A stretch of DNA of 64,000 bases from Eremomyces bilateralis CBS 781.70 (lineage: Eukaryota > Ascomycota > Dothideomycetes > Eremomycetales > Eremomycetaceae): positions 1,302,428 through 1,366,427 of the forward strand of contig NW_022985069.1 of assembly GCF_010015585.1 (NCBI RefSeq), read 5' to 3'. The position numbers and the translations under genes were made by a program. Below are positions 21,240-31,321 of the stretch, in pieces. A model generated the notes under the pieces. It was not told where the DNA came from, did no database searches, and saw only the letters and a program-made list of their open reading frames with translations. Within the stretch, counting starts at the first letter, position 1, and every line of letters begins with the position of its first letter.

Positions 21240-24200
21240 ATGGGGAAACTCATCCGGTTGGAGCTCTTCAGTAAGTCATTTCCCATTGCATTGGACCCCT
21301 CCGGATACTAAGAGATATAGACTTCAAGTCCTATAAAGGGCATCATGTTATGCTATTCGGAGACTCGTACTTCACCTCGATCATCGGTCCAAATGGCTCG
21401 GGAAAGTCCAATTCGTACGTTCATAGCTCGCATATCTCGTTTGCTCACACGTGTCTATGCTGACCATCATCTAGAATGGACGCGATATCCTTCGTCCTGG
21501 GAATCAAGTCGTCGCATCTGCGCTCAACACATCTCAAAGACCTCATTTACCGAGGCCGGGTCCTAAAACACGCGACGATCAACGCGGACGGCACCGCGAC
21601 TGCCCCAGAGACCAACGGCGCCCAAACCAATGGCCACACAAACGGCGACGTCGACGGCGAGCAGTTGACGGAAGGCAGCCAGCGGAATGATCCCACTAGC
21701 GCGTGGGTGATGGCTGTCTACGAAGATGACGCCGGGGAAGAACAGCGATGGAAACGATCCATCACGTCCCAAGGCCAATCCGAGTATCGCATCAACAACC
21801 GAGTCGTCACCGCGAAACAGTACAACGAGGCGCTGGAAACGGAGAACATCTTGATCAAGGCGCGCAATTTCCTGGTATTCCAGGGTGATGTAGAGGCGAT
21901 TGCGAACCAGAATCCGCGGGATTTGACGCGCCTGATCGAGCAGATTTCGGGCAGTCTGGAGTATAAGGCCGACTATGAGCGCCTGAAGGCGGATGCCTAT
22001 AAAGCTGCGGAGGAGCAAGGGTATATGCTCCATACGCGGCGTGGCATCAACTCGGAGATCCGACAATGGCAGAAAGAGAAGCAGGAGGCAGATGAGTTTG
22101 CCAAGAAGGCGTCTGACCGGGATGAAGCAGTTGTGCAGCATATCCTATGGAAGCTGTTCCATTACCAGCGTGTCATTGATGAGTCCACCGAAGAGATCCA
22201 GCGACAACAAGAAGAGCTCAAGGAATTTCGCCGCAAGAATCAAAGTTTCGAGGAATCTCTGGAGACTGCCCGACGTGAGCAAGCTAGAGCGTCGCGTGAA
22301 GTCTCCAAGATTGAGAAAGAGATAAAGAAGGCGGAGAAAGATATCGAGGGAAAGCGGAATGATCTGGTGCCGATCGATGAGAAGATCAGCATCTCGACCC
22401 GTCAGCTAGACAGCTACAAGACTCGCATCGAGGAGGTGTCGAAGCAGCGAGACAACCGTGCGCAACGCGTGGACCACATGACGAAGCAGCTTGAAACCGT
22501 TCAGAAGTCCCAGAAGAAATGGGAAGAGGAGTGGCAAGCGACCCAGCAACAACAGGGACGGCAGCTGTCGAGCGATGATTTGAAGCAGTACAATCAGATC
22601 CGCGGCGATGTCACGAAGCGCACCGCGGAGGCACAAACACAGGTGGATATCATCACACGGCAGATCAAAACGGATGAAGAGACCCTCAATAGCCTTCGAG
22701 GAAAGGTGGAGCAGCTCGAGGGTCAAGTCGGTCGATTCGAGTCGGAGATCGACGACCTCAAAACACGACATCATGACCTTGCCTCCCAAGCCAAAACCGC
22801 GCAGCGCGACATCGACGGAAAGAAGAAACAGTACAACAACCTCTCGTCGGAACGCGTGCGCAGTGCCAACCTGCAAACCGAACTGGAAGAAAAACTCCAG
22901 GGGATTCTGCGACGCCTAGCGGATGCCGACTATGGCAAGCACGAGTCCGAGAAAGAAGCGCGTGCAAAGCAAATCGTCGCAGATCTGAAGCGGATTTTCC
23001 CCGGTGTCCGAGGCCGTCTCCACGAGCTCTGTCGGCCAAAGCAAAAGAAATACGAAACTGCCATGGCAAGCGTGCTCGGACGGCATTTTGGCTCCGTGGT
23101 CGTCGATACCGAGAAGACCGCGCGGGATTGCATCGCGCATCTCCGCGAGCAGAGGCTGGGTCAAGCGACCTTCCTCCCGCTGGACTCCATCACCGTCCAC
23201 ACGGTCAACCCCGGCCTGAAGGGTATGCACAAGAAGATGCGTCTCGCCATCGACACGATCGAATACGACCACAAGAATGAGCGCGCGATGATGTACGGAT
23301 GCGGCAACGCTATGGTCTGCGACGACCTCGACACCGCCCGCTATCTCTGCTTCGATAAGCGCGTCGATGCCAAAGCCGTCACCTTGGACGGCACCGTGAT
23401 CCACAAAGGCGGTCTCATGACCGGTGGTCGCGGCCCGCAGGACCGCAACGCCAAGCGGTGGGAGGAGGCAGACCTCGAAAACCTCCGGATGACCAAAGAC
23501 AAGATCCTGGCGGACATTGCGTCGCTACCGAAGCCGCGACGCAGCGAGGAGGAGCAGATCAGCAATGAGCTGTCGAGCTTGGAACATCGGCTGGAATACT
23601 TGAACGGGGAAACCAAGGCATACAAGCGGAACATCGCGTCGAAAGAAAAAGAGCTTGCCGACGCGAAACACCGGCTCAAAGAGACGCGTCCGAAATTCCA
23701 GGCGCAGGACACTAGCGTGTCGAACCTGAAAGCACGCTTGCAACAGCACCAGGACAAGATCTCCGCCGTCGAAGACGAGCTGTTCGCCGCTTTCTGCCAA
23801 CGGCTCGGATTCGACAACATCCGCGTGTACGAAGCGCAGCAAGGCACGCTGCAGCAAGAGGCGGCGCAGAAGAACTTCGAGTATTCCACTCAGCGCACCC
23901 GGCTGGAAAACCAACTCCAATTCGAGACGGTCGACCTCCAGTCCCTAGACGAACGCGTGAAGAACCTCCACGCGTCCCTCAGCCGCGACGAGAACCTGAT
24001 CGCGGAATTCGAGCACGCGAAGGCGCAGGTCGACAAGGAGATCCGGGCTCTGCAGAAGGCGCGGGACAAGCTCGGCAAGCAGATGGCGAGCCTAAAGGAG
24101 ACGCAGGCAGAGAAAGTGCGCGAGGCGGCACGGGCGCGGGCGGAGCTGGCGGAGCAGACGAAGAGCGTGGAGCTCACGTTGAAGCGGGTGGCGGATCTGG

Positions 24201-25419
24201 AGGCGGAGATCCAGCGGAACGCGTCGGGGCGGTATGCCTTGTTGCGGAAGTGTAAGATTGATGAGGTGAGGTTGCCGCTGGAGGAAGGGTCGATGCCGCT
24301 GGAGTCGCTGCCGCTGGATGATATCCTGCAGGCGGGCGGGGGGGCGGTGGAGGATGAGGATGAGATGGATATCGATGAGGGGAATGGTGCGCGGGATGGG
24401 GAGGTCGGACTCGGGGCGGAGATCAGAGATTATGGGATTGAGATTGACTTTGACGAGCTTGATGAGGACCTGCAAGAGGTGAGTTCCATTTCCAGCCTTC
24501 TTTTCACGTTGATTCCCTCTTCCACCTTCATATTCCCTTAGATGCGCCCTTGCTAACGATCCAACTCTATCTAGGACGACTCCCCCAAAACCGAACAATC
24601 CCTCCTCGACAAAATCAAATCCATGTCCACCGAACTCGACAAAATGGCTCCCAACATGCGTGCCACCGACCGCCTCGAGGAAGTCGAGTCGCGGCTCAAG
24701 AGCACCGAGAAGGACTTCGAGTCCGCGAGGCGGGCGGCCAAGCGTGCAAAGGACGACTTCGAGGACGTCAAGGACCGGCGCCTGGAGCTGTTCAACCGCG
24801 CGTTCAGCCATATCTCGGACCAGATTGGGCCGGTGTATAAGGAGTTGACGAGGAGTCAGGCACTTCCGCTAGGCGGGCAAGCGTAAGTTCCCTTTTCCCC
24901 ACTTCCCTCCCTACTGCCTCCTTCCTGTCCCATCGCGACTCTCACCCCACGCTTCAACCCACCCCCTAACGCACCCCAGCTACCTTGACACCGAAGACCC
25001 CGAGGAACCCTACCTCCAAGGCATCAAATACCACGCCATGCCTCCCCTCAAGCGCTTCCGCGACATGGAGCAGCTCTCCGGCGGTGAGAAGACCATGGCG
25101 GCCATGGCGCTGCTCTTCTCCATCCACTCGTTCCAGCCGTCGCCTTTCTTCGTGCTCGACGAGGTCGACGCCGCCCTCGACAACGCCAACGTCGCGAAGA
25201 TCAGCAAGTATATCCGCGACCATGCTGGGCCCGGGATGCAGTTCATTGTGATTTCGTTGAAGGCGGGGCTGTTTCAGGAGAGTGAGGCGTTGGTGGGGGT
25301 GATGCGGGATCAGGGGGTGAATAGCAGTAGGGCGTTGACGCTAGATGTGAGTATTTGGATTGTGCGGTTTGGTGGATCAAGGCTGACCATCATCATAGTT
25401 GAGGAAGTACACGTCGTGA
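21240..25419 (+). CDS. SMC1: Structural maintenance of chromosomes protein 1 (cohesin subunit)
   Basis: Core cohesin ATPase in the nucleus; pairs with Smc3 to hold sister chromatids. Six exons: 21240-21270, 21321-21414, 21475-24478, 24575-24882, 24980-25346 and 25399-25419, all GT-AG and in phase; 1274 aa, close to family length. Exon 1 gives MGKLIRLELF; exon 2 carries the Walker A loop GPNGSGKSN (about residue 33). The first arm coiled coil follows. The hinge centres on GKHESEKEARAKQIVADLKRI.. through GGLMTGGRG. The second arm leads to the ABC signature LSGGEKTMA (about 1178) and Walker B FFVLDEVDAALDNANV (about 1201), with D-loop ALD. The last exon encodes only LRKYTS before the stop. A serine/asparagine/glycine-rich insert near residues 60-100 is usual in fungal Smc1. 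Confidence 0.97.
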
Positions 25420-25998
25420 ATCGTGATATCCTCGTGATGAGCGAGTTTAGCATCGGCGTTTTTTGTGTTCTTCGTGCGATGGGGTTCGGATGTGGAATAT
25501 GTGTAGATCAAGTCGGACGGCATTCTAGTGATCGCAGCCTGGCTTTCGGTGTGGGCCTCTCAATCTCGCCTGCGGTCGGTTTGAACATAGGCGGTAATTC
25601 GGAGGCTACAGATAGCGACCTGCACAAGTGGATCGAGCGGCTTCAATTCAATGGCTTCATGAATATGATCGGTTGAACAATTCTCTTCCCATTCGACGCA
25701 ACCGTGGCAAATCGCTATGTAATTAGAGCTTCGCTTGAACGATTCAATAGTAAAATGTTATTGATACACAATCTGGATGGATGGGTACCGCGTTTCATGT
25801 GGAATTTCCTTCACTTCCAGGTCAATTTCCCTCTCAACGCTGCAATGCCACGCCTCCTTTTCCTCTTCGAACTTCATCCCAACCCATAGATAGGCAAGCA
25901 ACGTTTTTGTTTGACCGTAGACTCCAATCTCCAACCTCGAGAATCCCCCTCGATGTCCATTCTCTCAAATCAAATTCCTGCTATTAATCCTCCTGAAT
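25420..25998. other. 3' intergenic region between SMC1 and CWC22
   Basis: 579 bp between convergent stop codons. Short ORFs only; no repeat or RNA seen. Confidence 0.5.
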
Positions 25999-28530
25999 TC
26001 AACGCCTCCTATCCCTCGGCGGCGGCGGCGGCGGCCTACCTCTCGAACCCCCCGAATCGCTTCTCCCTCTTCCCCTCCTCGGCGGCGGCGACAGACTCCC
26101 AGTCCGGCCCCTACTCGGTCTCCTGCCATCCCCCTCCGGACTCGACGTATTCCTCCTCCCCACCCTCTTGGGCGGCGAGCGGCTCCTCGAGCTCGAATAC
26201 GCCCTCCTTCCCCGTCGTGCCAGTGACGACGCTCGTCTCCTACTTCCACCATTCGGTGACGATGACGGGCTACGCGCTCGTCTCCTCGGGGCAGGCGAAG
26301 GGCTGCGGGAAGGCGAGCTGGTATACCTCCGCGCAGTGCGGCGACGCGGTGGTGTGCGAGATCGACTATCATCGGTATAGTAGCTCGGGCTTCGACGATG
26401 TCGGCGGGGAGGGCTGCGCGATCGCGATGCAGATGGAGAGCGAGAGCGAGAACGGGAACGGGAAATGCTGGGGGTGTACCGGCGGCGGCGCCGCGGCGGC
26501 GTTTGCGAGCGTGAGATGCTTCGGGAAGGGGAGCGGCTGTCGCTGTAGGTGCGAGATCGGGTGCGACCGCGGCCGGGTTCTGAGGAAGGGCTGCGTCCAC
26601 GGCCGCGCCGGGGTGGAGTGCGGGAGGGGCTTCGGAACGAGCGGTCGGATTCGGAGGAGACGGAGGGACTGCGCGCTTTCGTGGCGAGAGCTTGCTGCTG
26701 GGCGAGGTTGACCGCTTTGAGATGATCTCGGAGAGGTTCGGTGATCTTGCCCATGCCGATCGCGGTGAAGTAGTTGACCGCAAACCGAGTATCCGTGGGG
26801 TTGTCTTTCGGGAATATTCCCGCGAGGCTTTCTTGCAGCGTCTCATCCTTGAGCCGTTCGGAAAGCTTGTTGACGCCCATCCCCAGCACCAAATCTTCGA
26901 AGAGGATCTTGATGAAGATACGGGACGACGCGGTGGTCTCTTCTTGATTAAGATGAATGATTGACAGGACATGCCAGCCGATAGCGTCGGAGGCGAGAAG
27001 GTAAGCAAAAAATTGCGCGACAATGCGCAGGCGCCCGGATTCGTAGCGGTGGATGGTATCATAGTACTTGACGAATTGGTTCTCGAAGAGGTCCATCCAG
27101 AGGCGGTTGAGCTTGCAGAATCGCTCGCCGATGAGGCCGTAGAACTTGTCGTAAGTGCGTTCTTGAGAGGCGCATTCGATGATCATCGAGGGGAGTTCTT
27201 CTTCCATGCCAGCGGGGAGATCGATTCGCATGAGCTTGTGGCAACATTCTTCGAAACCGCCACTCGACTTCATGGTCAGATAGATCTTCCTCCTCAGATT
27301 GATGAGATCTGCATTTGTCTGATCCTTGATCTCCATCTCACGGTCCTTGGCGGCCTCCTCCTCATCTTCCGAGCTCACTTCAGATCCTTCTTCATCTTCT
27401 TCGTCGTCTGACCCTTCTCCAAGAATGACGGCCTTGAGCTTCTGATACTCTTCTTCATTCGCTTCGTAGTTTGGATCCGCTTTGAACACGTTTAGCATAT
27501 CCTTGGTCTCCAAATTGGGTTCATCCAGCGACACCGAATGTGTGATCTGATCATCTTCCTCAACCAAATCCAGCTCCTCTCTGACAGCGGGATTATCCTT
27601 GTATCGATCCTTCCTGACCTGGAATAACACCTCTATCATGTATTGCGTCCTCTTCTCGATATCTGCCTCGTGTAGGATATTCCGGAATCGATCGTACACG
27701 ATGAGCGCAATCTGCGAGTTCATCTCCTCCAGGTGGTGTCCAACTTCTCGAGCGAGTCCAACAGCGATCTCCACGCTGTCGTCGGTCGGTTTCTGAAGAA
27801 GTAGCATTAGAATCTCCGCCGCCAATATTTCGTGCACAACCTGTTGGTTGACCAAGTGCGCCAGAAAGGTCGAGCTGGAGAGGCAAACAGATTTGTCGTT
27901 CCGCTTGAAACCTTTCCGGAACTGCGAAACCAATCTGTGTACCAGTAGCTCTCCAACTTCCGGAAGCTTCGTGTTCACAATGGCCACAAGCCCTGCATAG
28001 ATGGGCGTGAATACCACACTTGCAGCTTGCGCCTTCATGATGCTTCGGCAGAACAACCCCTTTCCGCGGATGAGGTTCTCTCCAAACAACTCCGGCACAA
28101 TATACTTGATATTCGACACGTTGACTTTGTTGATCAACCCGTTGATCGATTTCTTCAAAGCCTCCCATGCCATCCGCTGATATTCCACCGAGTTCTTGTC
28201 GCTGAGCTGCGCTTGCATGGCTCGCAGTTTGGCCGGAGGAATATACACGCCGCCAGCGCGCTGCTCCGTCACCGGCATGGCTTTGAGTTGAGCGCGAATC
28301 GCACTCGCGCTATTCGTCGTTTCATCTTCGTTTGGTTTCGAGGGCCCGCCATTCTCCGTCGGTTCGTGGTCGCGTGCGGGTGAGGCGGTTCGCCGTCTGT
28401 GGGGAGAAGTCGAGCGCGCAGGTGGTGAGATGCGTCGTTTCCGAGAGACGGGAAGCTCGGTGGGAAGCTCGGTGAACGCGTCTCTCGGTTCAGGGGTCGG
28501 AATCCTGACCGCAGACTGGATCTCAGTCAT
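25999..28530 (-). CDS. CWC22: Pre-mRNA-splicing factor CWC22
   Basis: Spliceosome component; in the family it is needed for catalytic activation and, in animals, for loading eIF4A3. Single exon, 843 aa, ATG at 28530. The N-terminus has R/S/P runs. A MIF4G domain (about residues 120-300) includes WEALKKSINGLINKVNVSNI, ENLIRGKGLFCRSIMKAQ and LPEVGELLVHRLVSQFRKGF. An acidic linker (GSDDEEDEEGSEVSSEDEEE) precedes an MA3 domain (about 410-530) with LRRKIYLTMKSSGGFEECCH. The C-terminal ~180 residues are an RS domain. The domain order and the conserved VYIPPAKLRAMQ motif before MIF4G fix the identity. The RS tail is purine- and pyrimidine-biased, so its length may vary between strains. Converges with SMC1. 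Confidence 0.95.
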   Translation of the reverse strand: MTEIQSAVRIPTPEPRDAFTELPTELPVSRKRRISPPARSTSPHRRRTASPARDHEPTENGGPSKPNEDETTNSASAIRAQLKAMPVTEQRAGGVYIPPAKLRAMQAQLSDKNSVEYQRMAWEALKKSINGLINKVNVSNIKYIVPELFGENLIRGKGLFCRSIMKAQAASVVFTPIYAGLVAIVNTKLPEVGELLVHRLVSQFRKGFKRNDKSVCLSSSTFLAHLVNQQVVHEILAAEILMLLLQKPTDDSVEIAVGLAREVGHHLEEMNSQIALIVYDRFRNILHEADIEKRTQYMIEVLFQVRKDRYKDNPAVREELDLVEEDDQITHSVSLDEPNLETKDMLNVFKADPNYEANEEEYQKLKAVILGEGSDDEEDEEGSEVSSEDEEEAAKDREMEIKDQTNADLINLRRKIYLTMKSSGGFEECCHKLMRIDLPAGMEEELPSMIIECASQERTYDKFYGLIGERFCKLNRLWMDLFENQFVKYYDTIHRYESGRLRIVAQFFAYLLASDAIGWHVLSIIHLNQEETTASSRIFIKILFEDLVLGMGVNKLSERLKDETLQESLAGIFPKDNPTDTRFAVNYFTAIGMGKITEPLRDHLKAVNLAQQQALATKARSPSVSSESDRSFRSPSRTPPRRGRGRSPSSEPGRGRTRSRTYSDSRSPSRSISRSQTPPRRRRRYTPSISRSRSRSRSPSASRSRSPPRRHRRSPSYYTDDSRSRTPPRRRTARRYTSSPSRSPSPAPRRRARSPSSSPNGGSRRRASSLARRGRRAYSSSRSRSPPKRVGRRNTSSPEGDGRRPSRGRTGSLSPPPRRGRGRSDSGGSRGRPPPPPPRDRRR

Positions 28531-28792
28531 CTTTGCTGTTTGGGCGATGCAGTTGGTAGATGGGTCGATTGGCAGATGTGAAGTTGTGAAGGCGAACGGG
28601 CAGGAAAAGTTATGGAGATCGGATGACTAAGCAACTTTATTTTAACAGCTTCACTCGAGCCACAGTTGAGCGACGGGAGCCCTTTGTAGACTGTACACAC
28701 GTTGGAATCTGTTGTCCACATTATACAGCTCCAATCGTAAATGTGAGAAGTATTGACTGTCTCTCGTTTCTTGACAATCTTGGACTGCAATC

Positions 28793-29207
28793 ATGGTGAG
28801 TTGCGTCCAACAATTGAGTACTCCGCACGCGACTTTGCTAACCAAACGTCCAGCTCGACCGGCTTGTTGGCCTTGCGATGCTCATTGTAGCTACCACCGT
28901 CTTTCTCTACTACACGATATGGACACTTCTAATGGTACGTTTCTTTCGTTTCTCTGGGAATCTCATCGCGCGATTCGGACGCGAGCCGTGTCTTTCTTGG
29001 AACTGTTGGCGCTGATTCCCGCCTCAGCCCTTTGTCGATGAAGGCCATCAACTCCACTCCTTGTTCCCACCCCGAGTGTGGGCGATTCGGATTCCGGTCA
29101 TCCTCATCCTCCTCGGGTCGGCGGTCGTGGGAAGCTTCCTTTCGATCGTCATGATTCGCAGCAATCGACGAAAGGCACTCAAAGCCAAAGCCAAGAAGGG
29201 ACAGTAA
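28793..29207 (+). CDS. DPM2: Dolichol-phosphate mannosyltransferase subunit DPM2
   Basis: Small ER membrane subunit that stabilises and anchors the dolichol-phosphate-mannose synthase. Three exons: 28793-28795 (ATG only), 28854-28934 and 29028-29207; introns of 58 and 93 nt begin GTGAGT and GTACGT and end CAG. The product is 87 aa, as expected for DPM2. TM1: LVGLAMLIVATTVFLYYTIW; the conserved PFVDEGHQLHSLFPPRVWAI loop; TM2: IPVILILLGSAVVGSFLSIV; then a basic tail ending KAKKGQ, a usual lysine-rich ER-type end. The first coding exon contains only the start codon, which makes the gene easy to miss. Confidence 0.92.
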
Positions 29208-29522
29208 ACCATTTGCATTGGACACAAGAAGAGCATGGCGTTCGGGACTATTTGGCTTTACTCTGTATAATTAGCGGCAGTGATCATGCTCGGAGGACAT
29301 TGGTGACAGGCTATCGTCAAGCTATCACGCGTACTGCCTCGGTGACAGCAATGGGGTTGGTGGTATCATCCTCAAGATTCTGTAGGGCATCATCCGAATG
29401 CATAGTCAACAGCAAGAGATGAGCGGCAACAGCAGATGTCTGATGATTAGCGTGCTTAAATCACTCTTTAACGACATCCTTCCTACCCACACGGCTCCTT
29501 GTTCCAGCCAAGCTCCCTCAAA
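29208..29522. other. 3' intergenic region
   Basis: 315 bp between convergent genes DPM2 and the GlcG-like gene. Nothing else seen. Confidence 0.5.
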
Positions 29523-29996
29523 TTATACAACCGCCGCAACTCCCGCCTCCGCACACTCCACATCCTGTGCCGCCAATCCTCCACTAACACCCAGTCCGCC
29601 CACAAACGTTCCCCCCACCTTAATTGGCAGCCCTCCTCCAATCACCACCAACCCGCCATTCGTCTGCTCCAACCCCTGAAACGCCGATCCAGCCGTCACC
29701 AGGTTCGTGAGGTCGTCGGTCCCGAACCGCCCCCCGAACAAACTAACCGTCTTCGCCTTCTTCAATGCGACGTCGATGCTCACCAGTGCCGCGCCCTCCA
29801 TGCGCTTGAACGCGAGGAGGTGGCCCGCCGGGTCGGTGATGGCGATGTTCTGGGGGACCGAGATACTGGCGGCTTGGGCTTCGACGGCGGAGATGATTTG
29901 GCCGGCTAGCACGTTGGTGAGGACGGCGGCAGTGCCGTTCTGGGCGTGGATGTAAAGGCCCAGGGAGAGGACGGTAAGGAGTATGGAGATACGCAT
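29523..29996 (-). CDS. Secreted GlcG/HbpS-like (DUF336) protein
   Basis: Single exon of 157 aa. A signal peptide is clear: MRISILLTVLSLGLYIHAQ with a likely cut after HAQ. The mature part reads IISAVEAQAASISVPQNIAI, DPAGHLLAFKRMEGAALVSI, then an A-x-x-KA helix (DVALKKAKTVSLFGG), and the glycine-rich NGGLVVIGGGLPIK and VGGLGVSGG strands. These are the hallmarks of the GlcG/HbpS (former DUF336) fold, whose bacterial members bind haem or cobalamin or act in glycolate metabolism. In fungi the role is not established; some are secreted and abundant. A signal peptide points to export here. Ligand cannot be predicted from sequence alone. Confidence 0.85.
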   Translation of the reverse strand: MRISILLTVLSLGLYIHAQNGTAAVLTNVLAGQIISAVEAQAASISVPQNIAITDPAGHLLAFKRMEGAALVSIDVALKKAKTVSLFGGRFGTDDLTNLVTAGSAFQGLEQTNGGLVVIGGGLPIKVGGTFVGGLGVSGGLAAQDVECAEAGVAAVV

Positions 29997-30834
29997 GGTC
30001 GATGACTGTAGAGGGTCTCGCTCTTGAGGGGATTATGAGACCGTGATGGGGATTCTGGTCGATATGTAGGGCCAAAGGTGAGCAGAGATCGGACTGAAGC
30101 GTTCAACCTTTCCGGTCGCCATGAATAACCCGCCGCTCTCTTATTTAGCTCCTTCACCAGGTGCTCCCCGTTTTGCCCTCCTCCTCCAATGATGGTACTC
30201 CGGATAGTTCATGACATGGATATATAATGCAGTAGTCCAAGCAAAGCTTTGTGGCTGTATCGCTAGACCTCTTGACCTACCCAAGCTTTCTCTAGCCTCG
30301 TCTGCAATGTCTCATGTACACAAATTGAGCAGGCCCCTTCAAAGGGCTACAAGAAGATCACTAGGGGCGTCCAGGGTTCGATATATGGATTAATCGACTT
30401 TCGTCTCACCGCGATCGGGTTTGGGTGATGTAAATGGTAGTATTAGGACCTCCCATGGAATTTTATTGCCATTTGATTAACATCATCAAAGACACGAGCG
30501 ATTTATTTCCGCTTTTGGACAGGATGAGGTCAAAAAAGGGCGACTAAATGGTTGGAGGGCTATTTATCTGATGCGTATTACGATATTGATATGCTGAAAT
30601 TCGTATTTTCTTCAAAACGATGCATTGTTCCGGACAGAGAATTTTTGACGGCATGCGAGAATCCAGTTGTATTACAAGATATCCATTTCTTAGATGAGCA
30701 AATAATTTGATGCCGTTGAATTGCCGAGTTAATGGCCACTCATACGCTGTTCCAAGCTTTTTATAGAGGTTTCTTGGTTGGGTGAAAATTCAGTTGGGTT
30801 ATAAACAGATTTTTCAAAATTGTCATCAATGAAG
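29997..30834. other. AT-rich intergenic region upstream of tRNA-Tyr
   Basis: 838 bp. From about 30430 the base composition shifts to strongly AT-rich, unlike nearby genes. No ORF with support. Confidence 0.5.
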
Positions 30835-30935
30835 CCGCTGATGGCGCAGTTGGTAGCGCAGTGGACTGTAATATCGGATCCTCGTTGATCATGCATGGTA
30901 TCCAAAGGTCACCAGTTCGATCCTGGTTCAGCGGA
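30835..30935 (+). tRNA. tRNA-Tyr (GTA anticodon) with intron
   Basis: Acceptor stem CCGCTGA pairs with TCAGCGG (30928-30934), discriminator A at 30935. D arm GCGC-AGTTGGTA-GCGC, anticodon loop CTGTAA(A), T arm ACCAG-TTCGATC-CTGGT. A 28-nt intron sits one base 3' of the anticodon (about 30872-30899), the normal place for eukaryotic tRNA introns; tRNA-Tyr is typically intron-bearing. Mature length without CCA is 73 nt. The only weak spot is a G-A opposition at the base of the anticodon stem (27-43). Internal A box (TGGCGCAGTTGG) and B box (GTTCGATCC) are intact. Confidence 0.93.
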
Positions 30936-30939
30936 TTTC

Positions 30940-30944
30940 TTTTT
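30940..30944 (+). terminator. RNA polymerase III terminator
   Basis: A run of five T residues five bases beyond the tRNA-Tyr 3' end; a second T run follows near 30950. Confidence 0.7.
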
Positions 30945-31321
30945 CGTCCTTTTTGCTTCACTCCTAGCGAGATTATAATTCAATGCTGTGTACTAACTCT
31001 AGTTCATTTTTCGTATTTTTAATGATATAGCATCGACTGAGACGTGTAACCTTGCAGAATCGCGAATATCAACGGCCGTTGTGGCAAAACCGGTCACGAT
31101 TCTGCCATCTTGACAGTAATACCCTACCTAGGGGAACATTGGCAGAGAGTAGTCAAAAGATTCCCATACTTCTTCATAAGCTAGGTTATAAGTCAAATTA
31201 ATTTTCATGGCTCATATATCACTGAGAGCGTTGTTGAAGATATATTGGTTGGACACCGTCTATCCAGGTGCAACGGCGGAACAGGCAGGGTGATTTCATA
31301 TCAAAAAATTCATTATCTAAC
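30945..31321. other. AT-rich intergenic region downstream of tRNA-Tyr
   Basis: About 380 bp, AT-rich, no ORF support or repeat seen. Confidence 0.45.

Noticed and set aside
30340-30400. GGTTCGAT motif suggesting another tRNA
   Set aside because: No acceptor, D or anticodon stem can be drawn round it.
30761-30961. 66-codon minus-strand ORF
   Set aside because: It runs over the tRNA-Tyr gene in antisense; the tRNA explains the sequence.
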